From Candidatus Colimonas fimequi (GTDB lineage: Bacteria > Bacillota > Clostridia > Peptostreptococcales > Anaerovoracaceae): a stretch of DNA of 11,610 nucleotides. The notes under the pieces are model-generated. The model was given only the letters and a program-made list of their open reading frames with translations, did no database searches and was not told the origin of the DNA. Of the stretch, positions 7,493 through 11,610 are shown one piece after another (within the stretch, counting starts at the first letter, position 1; each line of letters opens with the position of its first letter). Both the position numbers and the translations under genes were made by a program. The stretch lies in NCBI GenBank assembly GCA_018065295.1, contig JAGHTQ010000175.1:1-11610 (forward strand), in the 5' to 3' direction.

Positions 7493-8206
7493 TTAGTCTA
7501 AGTCTTCGATGAGTTCGTCGATATCGTCGTACTGCTGTGACTCAGTTGAGTTAGGCCCTGCAGTTGGATTGCTGCTTGTTCCAAATAATGCGAAGTAGCC
7601 TGCAGTTAAGATGCCGATGATTGCGATGATAACAACAAATACGATCAGTGACTTCTTAAGCTTAGCCTTCTTAGCTGGATCCTTAGCAGGGATCTCAGTA
7701 AGCTCTGTAGTCTCTTCCTTAGCTTCTTCGGCAGGAGCCGCTTCTGGAGCAGGTGTTTCTTCTGCTACTGGAGTACCGAATGCTGCAGGAGCCGCTTCTG
7801 GTGCGGGTGTTTCGTCAGCTGCTGGAGTTTCAACTGGAACTGGAGCAGGTGCTGGAGCAGGTTCTTGCTGTGCAGCTGCAGTTTCCTGTGCCTGTTCGTA
7901 TGCTCTAACCTGGTCAACAACATGTGAAAGTTCCTGAGTTGAAGCAAGTCTAACTGCTGCCTGGCGCTTCTTGTCCAGTTCGTTAACCTGCTTGAAGATT
8001 GCTGCTAAAATCTTGCCATACTTAGGATCGTATGGGATATATGTGTAATTGTCAGCGTTATCGTATTTAAATGCATATATATGTTTCTGGGAGTTATGCT
8101 TGATGCCGGACATCTTACCATAGAAATATTCAACCCCATCAAGTGTGATTGATTTAGTGGTAAATGACACGGTCTTGCCCAGAGCATTCATGTCAAATTT
8201 ATTCAT
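7493..8206 (-). CDS. single-pass membrane protein with Ala/Pro-rich linker, unknown function
   Basis: Not recognised as a named family. The 237 residues divide into four parts. Residues 1-80 are probably globular and beta-rich, with several Tyr and Phe (for example VEYFYGKMSGIKH). Residues 81-112 are helical and charged. Residues 113-175 are a low-complexity Ala/Pro/Glu linker that contains two 18-residue repeats (127-162). A lysine-rich patch (179-185) precedes one hydrophobic helix at about 186-208, and the short tail ends in an acidic YDDIDELIEDLD. The positive residues before the helix predict that the large N-terminal part is cytoplasmic and the last ~29 residues lie outside. There is no signal peptide. 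GGAGGG just before the ATG supports the start. The gene is divergent from the DivIVA-like gene and shares its intergenic region, so the two may be co-regulated or work together. The ORF is solid; the function is unknown. Confidence 0.85.
   Translation of the reverse strand: MNKFDMNALGKTVSFTTKSITLDGVEYFYGKMSGIKHNSQKHIYAFKYDNADNYTYIPYDPKYGKILAAIFKQVNELDKKRQAAVRLASTQELSHVVDQVRAYEQAQETAAAQQEPAPAPAPVPVETPAADETPAPEAAPAAFGTPVAEETPAPEAAPAEEAKEETTELTEIPAKDPAKKAKLKKSLIVFVVIIAIIGILTAGYFALFGTSSNPTAGPNSTESQQYDDIDELIEDLD
7721..7828 (-). repeat. two tandem 54-bp coding repeats in the Ala/Pro linker
   Basis: Units 7775-7828 and 7721-7774 each encode 18 residues with the shared core ETPAPEAAPA. The copies differ at several bases, including silent changes, so the duplication is not very recent. 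This kind of in-frame unit can expand or contract and so set the length of a flexible linker. Confidence 0.85.
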
Positions 8207-8256
8207 AATACCCTCCGACTTAATAATAATATTTAATCTTGTAGATATGCTATATT

Positions 8257-8286
8257 ATGATACATTGTAACTAGCAAAAAAGTCAA
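8257..8286 (-). promoter_or_regulatory. probable sigma-A-type promoter for the membrane protein gene
   Basis: On the minus strand, TTGACT (8281-8286) and TATCAT (8257-8262) are separated by 18 bases, each one mismatch from consensus. They lie about 50 bases before the start codon at 8206 in an AT-rich stretch. Confidence 0.6.
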
Positions 8287-8314
8287 TAGTATAGCGAAAA
8301 AATGCAAATAATGA

Positions 8315-8343
8315 AAGACAAACTACTCTACAGGTGGTATAAT
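8315..8343 (+). promoter_or_regulatory. extended -10 promoter for the DivIVA-like gene
   Basis: A perfect TATAAT (8338-8343) is preceded by TGG, an extended -10, and by AAGACA (8315-8320) at a 17-base spacing. The start codon at 8409 gives an expected 5' leader of about 60 bases. Confidence 0.8.
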
Positions 8344-8352
8344 ATTCAATAA

Positions 8353-8371
8353 GTACATATGTCTTATGTAC
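8353..8371. promoter_or_regulatory. inverted repeat GTACATA-N5-TATGTAC, possible operator
   Basis: Perfect 7-bp arms (8353-8359 and 8365-8371) flank TGTCT. The site begins ten bases after the -10 box, so it straddles the early transcribed region of the DivIVA-like gene. The AT-rich arms and the absence of a T tract argue against a terminator. The placement suits a repressor binding site, but no regulator is identified. Confidence 0.5.
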
Positions 8372-8408
8372 AATATATGTGAATTGAGAGAAAAAAGAGG
8401 TTTAGGAC

Positions 8409-9548
8409 ATGGATAAGAACGCATTGACAGAAAAAAGAAGAGAAACCGTAATTGGCCTGCTCAAGGGGATGAACATTAAGAAGAGCGCTGACGGTGGTTT
8501 CGACAAGGCTGATGTATATGATTGCATGCAGCAGTTATGCGACTTATATGAGAAGAGTATAGAAGACCTTCAGAATACATACGAAGGCGAAATCGTAGCA
8601 TTAAAAGAGAAGTATCAGAAGTACGATGACAACAACGAACTGTATGTTAGCCTGATCATGGAAGCTAAGAAGAGCAGCAACGAAATTATCAACCAGGCTA
8701 AGACAGAAGTTGAGAATATACTTGCAGAAGGTAAGCAGCAGATCGCTAAGCAGGAAGAAGAACTTCAGGTTCTCTACGCTGGCGTTGAGACTGAGAAGGC
8801 AGCAATCACAGAAGAACTGAACGCATCAAGAAGAGCTGTAGAAGCAGAGAAGGCTGCTATGCAGGCAGAAGTTGATGCTGAGAGAGAAAAGTGCATCGCA
8901 CTTAAGAACAAGTACAACCAGCAGATGCATGCCATGGAAGAAGAGTACATGGAAATCAAGACAAACATCCTGCGCACAGCTGGCAAGATGGACAGCCTGA
9001 AGAGCAAGCTGGTTAACGAAGACATTATCACTTGGGACATTTCAACTGTAGAAGATGAAATCACATTCCCAGAACCAGAAATCGAAATCGAAGACATCAT
9101 CGAGATTCCAGAAGTAGAAGTTCCTGCAGCAGTAGTTCCAGAAATCGAGATTCCAGAAATTGAGATTCCTGAAGTAGTAGCTCCAGTAGAAGAGCCAGTA
9201 GTAGAAACTCCAGTTGAAGCTCCTGTAGAAGAGATCAGAATCGACGAAATCCTTCCAGAAATTTCAATGGACGAAATCGAAATTCCAGAAATCGAGATCG
9301 AAGAACCTGTAGTAGAAGCTCCAGCAGTTGAAGCTATCGCAGACGAAATCGAAGCAGAAGAAGTTGCAGTTCCAGAAATCAGCCTGGAAGACATCTTCAA
9401 CGAAGTAACTGAAGAAGTTAAGGCTGACGAAGAAGAAAACTTCGACACAATCAACTTCGACGAAATCGACTTCTCAAGCCTGGACGACGAACCAGCAGTA
9501 GAAGAAATCTCATTCGAAGGTCTTGAGAATCTGTTCAAGGAAGACTAA
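8409..9548 (+). CDS. DivIVA-like coiled-coil protein with long acidic tail
   Basis: A 379-residue protein not matched to a named gene. Residues 25-60 (GGFDKADVYDCMQQLCDLYEK onward) recall the 'GYd-x-x-eVd-x-fl' start of the DivIVA/GpsB family. Residues 60-203 are a long coiled coil rich in Ala, Glu and Lys; NEIINQAKTEVENI (91-104) is of DivIVA type. From 206 to the end the protein is almost devoid of basic residues (only R277, K338, K377). It is built of loose repeats such as PEIEIPEIEIPEV, and the last part (341-379) carries Asp/Phe-rich acidic motifs. DivIVA proteins mark curved membranes at poles and septa, and a similar scaffold role is an inference here. The basic, aromatic membrane-binding loop of classical DivIVA is not clearly present. 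AAGAGG (8395-8400) is an acceptable ribosome binding site. Strong codon bias and a strong promoter suggest an abundant protein. It is monocistronic, closed by a hairpin at 9580. Confidence 0.8.
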   Translation: MDKNALTEKRRETVIGLLKGMNIKKSADGGFDKADVYDCMQQLCDLYEKSIEDLQNTYEGEIVALKEKYQKYDDNNELYVSLIMEAKKSSNEIINQAKTEVENILAEGKQQIAKQEEELQVLYAGVETEKAAITEELNASRRAVEAEKAAMQAEVDAEREKCIALKNKYNQQMHAMEEEYMEIKTNILRTAGKMDSLKSKLVNEDIITWDISTVEDEITFPEPEIEIEDIIEIPEVEVPAAVVPEIEIPEIEIPEVVAPVEEPVVETPVEAPVEEIRIDEILPEISMDEIEIPEIEIEEPVVEAPAVEAIADEIEAEEVAVPEISLEDIFNEVTEEVKADEEENFDTINFDEIDFSSLDDEPAVEEISFEGLENLFKED

Positions 9549-9579
9549 TAACAGATAACTAGAATTAATACGATTAGAC

Positions 9580-9608
9580 AGAGAGCAGAGGAAACTTTGC
9601 TCTCTTTT
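9580..9608 (+). terminator. hairpin terminator after the DivIVA-like gene
   Basis: Arms AGAGAGCA (9580-9587) and TGCTCTCT (9598-9605) pair perfectly around a 10-base loop and are followed by a short TTTT. The T tract is brief and the ribosome binding site of the next gene begins at 9615. The structure may therefore be leaky or act as an attenuator for the DJ-1 gene; no clear separate promoter for that gene was seen. Confidence 0.65.
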
Positions 9609-9626
9609 GCAAATAAGGAGAAAATT

Positions 9627-10172
9627 ATGGTATACGTACACTTAGCAAACGGATTCGAAGAAATTGAAGCCCTCATGACAGTTGATATGCTCAGAAGAGC
9701 GAAGGTTGATGTACAGCTGGTATCAGTAACAGGAGAACTGATTGTTCACGGAGCACATAACATCGACGTACAGGCTGACATCCTTTTTGAAGAGGCTGAT
9801 TACGACTCATGCGAAATGATCGTGCTCCCAGGAGGAATGCCGGGAGCATTAAACCTTCAGAACCACGAAGGCCTCAAGGAGAAGATTATGATGTTCGCCC
9901 AGGCGGGCAGAAACCTTGCAGCAATCTGTGCAGCACCAATGGTATTCGGAGCACATGGCATCTTCGAAGGCAACAAGGCAACAATATACCCGGGAATGGA
10001 AGATAGACTGGTAGGAGCAGTTCCTGTCAATGCTGGCGCTGTTAAGGATGGCAACATCATTACTGGTAAGGGTCCTGGATTTGCAGCTGATTTCGCTCTG
10101 ACAATTCTTGAAACACTTACTGATAAAGAAACTGCAGATAGCGTAGCTGAGGGTTTCCTTATTTCAAGATAA
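9627..10172 (+). CDS. DJ-1/PfpI family protein
   Basis: A protein of 181 residues, the normal size for the DJ-1/YajL/ThiJ branch. The nucleophile elbow AAICAAP gives the reactive cysteine C101, and the glutamate that contacts it in DJ-1 is E14 in NGFEEIEA. VLPGGMPGA (66-74) forms the conserved loop and GPGFAADFAL (149-158) the family's C-terminal motif. Members are reported to act in oxidative or carbonyl stress and metabolite repair; the exact activity is debated, so no substrate is given. I chose the ATG at 9627 because AAGGAG (9615-9620) lies six bases upstream. A longer frame from a TTG at 9597 would begin inside the terminator stem. The PHP phosphoesterase gene follows after 19 bases, so the two are probably co-transcribed. 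Confidence 0.92.
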   Translation: MVYVHLANGFEEIEALMTVDMLRRAKVDVQLVSVTGELIVHGAHNIDVQADILFEEADYDSCEMIVLPGGMPGALNLQNHEGLKEKIMMFAQAGRNLAAICAAPMVFGAHGIFEGNKATIYPGMEDRLVGAVPVNAGAVKDGNIITGKGPGFAADFALTILETLTDKETADSVAEGFLISR

Positions 10173-10191
10173 TAGGCTTAACAGGTGGATT

Positions 10192-11073
10192 ATGTGGAAG
10201 ATTGATTATCACATTCATACAACTCTCTCTGACGGAGCATCGCTTCCTCAGCAGGTGGTTAAGGCCGCAGCATCAATGGGGATGGAGTCGATTGCCATAA
10301 CAGACCATGACGGTACTGATGGGGTGGCGGCAGCTCTTAAGCAGGGCAAGGAGTCGGGAATAAAGGTCGTCACTGGAATTGAATTCGCAACGGATTTAGG
10401 GGACGGTACTGGCCTTCGTATTCTGGGCTACGGATTTGATCCGGAGCATCCGATAATGCGCGATAAGCTTGAGTTCATGAACGAGAAGAGACGAGAACGA
10501 AATGTTAAACTGCTGAAGGTTCTTCAGGGACAGGGCTTTGATATCGCCTATGAAGAGCTTAAATACGGCAGAGCCAATGAGTTTATCGGTAAGCCGGTTA
10601 TAGCCAGGACAATGGTTAAGAAAGGATATCTGACTAACTACAAGGACGCTTTCACACCTGGGTTATATCTTGAGAGCCCCGAGGCAAGAGCGGTGAAGAA
10701 GGTGAAGGTGGATTCAGTGGAAGCCATCGATATCATTAACAAGGCTGGCGGCGTAGCCGTTCTGGCTCATCCGATACAGGCCAAGGGCCGCGGTAAGGAT
10801 GTCGACGAGACCTTTTTCGCATGGATAGACGGCGTCATCGGCAAACTGACAGATGCAGGGTTATACGGCCTTGAATGCTATCATAAGGACCATGATATCA
10901 CTCAGACCAAGAGATTTTTGGATATGGCGGGTAAGTACGGTCTCAAGGTGTCTCGCGGCACTGATTTTCACGGCGAGGACTACGTTAACAGAGAAGAAAA
11001 TACCATCGAATTCATAGATGGCGGTAGCGACAGCGGATACGGCATATTCCCTAGGGATTTCATGGATGTATAA
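10192..11073 (+). CDS. PHP-domain metal-dependent phosphoesterase (YciV/RNase AM-like)
   Basis: A 293-residue protein of the COG0613 type. The metal-binding PHP motifs appear in order: HIHTTLSDG (H7, H9, D14), ITDHDGTDG (D38, H39), TGIEF (E64), AHPIQAK (H193) and SRGTDFHG (D258, H260). Relatives are 3',5'-nucleotide or pAp phosphatases, and E. coli YciV (RNase AM) trims RNA 5' ends. The substrate here cannot be told from sequence. The segment usually read as HILGY in relatives is RILGY (76-80), so one likely metal ligand may be changed. AGGTGG before the ATG supports the start. It follows the DJ-1 gene by 19 bases. Codon use is mixed, with CGN arginines, and suggests lower expression than its neighbours. 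Confidence 0.88.
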   Translation: MWKIDYHIHTTLSDGASLPQQVVKAAASMGMESIAITDHDGTDGVAAALKQGKESGIKVVTGIEFATDLGDGTGLRILGYGFDPEHPIMRDKLEFMNEKRRERNVKLLKVLQGQGFDIAYEELKYGRANEFIGKPVIARTMVKKGYLTNYKDAFTPGLYLESPEARAVKKVKVDSVEAIDIINKAGGVAVLAHPIQAKGRGKDVDETFFAWIDGVIGKLTDAGLYGLECYHKDHDITQTKRFLDMAGKYGLKVSRGTDFHGEDYVNREENTIEFIDGGSDSGYGIFPRDFMDV

Positions 11074-11096
11074 ACGGGTAATTTTGCCAACAATCG

Positions 11097-11125
11097 TTGG
11101 AAAATGAACAAAAATATAGTATAAT
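11097..11125 (+). promoter_or_regulatory. sigma-A-type promoter for cysS
   Basis: TTGGAA (11097-11102) and a perfect TATAAT (11120-11125) are 17 bases apart. They sit between the stop of the PHP gene and cysS. A small inverted repeat, CCAAC-AATC-GTTGG (11087-11100), overlaps the -35 box and could be an operator, though it is short enough to be chance. Confidence 0.8.
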
Positions 11126-11128
11126 ACT

Positions 11129-11158
11129 GAGCGGGTATGGACTAATGTCAACCCGCTC
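11129..11158 (+). promoter_or_regulatory. hairpin at the 5' end of the cysS leader
   Basis: Perfect 8-bp GC-rich arms GAGCGGGT (11129-11136) and ACCCGCTC (11151-11158) enclose a 14-base loop and are followed by a T-rich stretch, TATTATTTGTT. It starts just downstream of the -10 box, so nearly the whole stem would lie at the very 5' end of the cysS mRNA. It may protect the RNA end, attenuate cysS, or terminate readthrough from the PHP gene. The leader of about 70 bases is too short for a T-box. Confidence 0.6.
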
Positions 11159-11200
11159 TATTATTTGTTAAAAATTTTGAATTATGCCGGAGGGATAATG

Positions 11201-11610
11201 ATGAGAATTTATAATACACTCACAAGAAAAAAGGAAGAATTCGTACCTATCGAAGAAGGTAAGGTTAAGATGTATGTTTGCGGACCTACAGTATATAACT
11301 TCTTCCATATCGGTAATGCAAGACCATTCGTAGTATTCGATACAATGAGAAAGTATCTTGAATATAGAGGCTACAAGGTTAAGTTCGTTCAGAACTTCAC
11401 TGACGTTGATGACAAGATCATCAACAGAGCTAAGGAAGAAGGCATTTCAGCAGGTGAAGTAAGCGAGAAGTACATCGCTGAATACTACAAGGATGCTGCA
11501 GCTCTTAACGTTAAGAAGGCATCAGTTCATCCTAAGGTAACTGAAACAATGAACGACATCATCAAGTTCGTAGAAGAACTCATCGAACTGGGATATGCAT
11601 ATGAAATCGA
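11201..11610 (+). CDS. cysS: cysteinyl-tRNA synthetase, N-terminal part
   Basis: The first 136 residues of CysRS, cut by the window end. The enzyme charges tRNA-Cys with cysteine using ATP. The zinc-ligand cysteine is C27 in MYVCGPTVYN, the class I signature reads HIGN (36-39), and FTDVDDKIINRA is the next conserved block. Two ATG codons stand in tandem (11198 and 11201). I prefer the second, because GGAGG at 11189-11193 is then seven bases away and MRIYNT matches the usual start of the family. Codon bias is strong, with only AGA for arginine in the visible part. Confidence 0.95.
   Translation, partial: MRIYNTLTRKKEEFVPIEEGKVKMYVCGPTVYNFFHIGNARPFVVFDTMRKYLEYRGYKVKFVQNFTDVDDKIINRAKEEGISAGEVSEKYIAEYYKDAAALNVKKASVHPKVTETMNDIIKFVEELIELGYAYEI

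Noticed and set aside
7611..7937. 108-residue plus-strand frame rich in Ala, Gly and Ser
   Set aside because: It is the antisense of the Ala/Pro linker of the membrane protein gene and has no recognisable motif or ribosome binding site.
9060..9310. CRISPR-like or satellite repeat from recurrent ccagaaatcgagatt-type units
   Set aside because: The units are in frame, vary in length and encode the PEIEIPE tail, so they are coding low complexity, not an array with spacers.
8774..9538. 254-residue minus-strand frame rich in Ser and Ile
   Set aside because: It is the antisense mirror of the Glu/Ile-rich acidic tail (GAA and ATC read back as TTC and GAT frames); it has no ribosome binding site and a monotonous composition.
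9597..9626. TTG start giving a 191-residue DJ-1 family protein
   Set aside because: The extra ten residues come from the terminator stem and the ribosome binding site region. The ATG at 9627 has AAGGAG at proper spacing and matches the usual start of the family.
11129..11200. T-box riboswitch upstream of cysS
   Set aside because: The leader is far too short and I saw no T-box motif or stem I specifier loop.

Overview
The window looks like part of the chromosome of a low-to-middle GC Firmicute, most likely an anaerobic member of the Clostridia. This rests on the clostridial-type fatty acid synthesis genes, a FabT-type MarR domain, an AddB subunit rather than RecBCD, strong GGAGG-like ribosome binding sites and AGA-dominated arginine codons. 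A finer placement (for example near Anaerovoracaceae/Eubacterium-like lineages) is only a guess. No phage genes, insertion sequences, CRISPR array, rRNA or tRNA genes were seen.

Left block (1-7444, + strand): the tail of a probable fabD, then fabG, fabF and fabZ of type II fatty acid synthesis, a 487-residue fusion gene, and addB. The genes are closely spaced (11-39 bases) with no visible internal terminator, so they probably form one transcript. The fusion protein joins a FabT-like MarR DNA-binding domain to a flavin-dependent nitronate monooxygenase/FabK-like TIM barrel. In the barrel, the histidine of the family's GGHxG motif is replaced by leucine. It therefore looks like a transcription regulator with a flavin or acyl-chain binding sensor rather than a plain enzyme, and its position after fabZ suggests it controls fatty acid synthesis. 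This is the most unusual item in the window. AddB ends the block; it keeps its nuclease and Fe-S motifs but has lost the Walker A motif, and no addA follows. A bidirectional terminator closes the block.

Middle block (7493-9608): two divergent genes share a 202-base intergenic region with a promoter on each strand and a 7-bp inverted repeat. The minus-strand gene encodes a single-pass membrane protein with an Ala/Pro-rich linker. The plus-strand gene encodes a DivIVA-like coiled-coil protein with an extremely acidic I/V-E-P tail. Neither is recognised as a named protein; both look like cell-envelope or cytoskeletal scaffold proteins.

Right block (9627-11610, + strand): a DJ-1/PfpI family protein and a PHP-domain phosphoesterase form a two-gene unit. 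The start of cysS (cysteinyl-tRNA synthetase) follows, with its own sigma-A-type promoter and a short leader that carries a strong hairpin at the very 5' end.

Two codon-use styles alternate. fabG, fabF, fabZ, the coiled-coil gene and cysS use almost only AGA for Arg and mostly AAG/GAA. The fusion gene, addB and the PHP gene use a mixed set. This fits strong translational selection on highly expressed genes rather than gene transfer.
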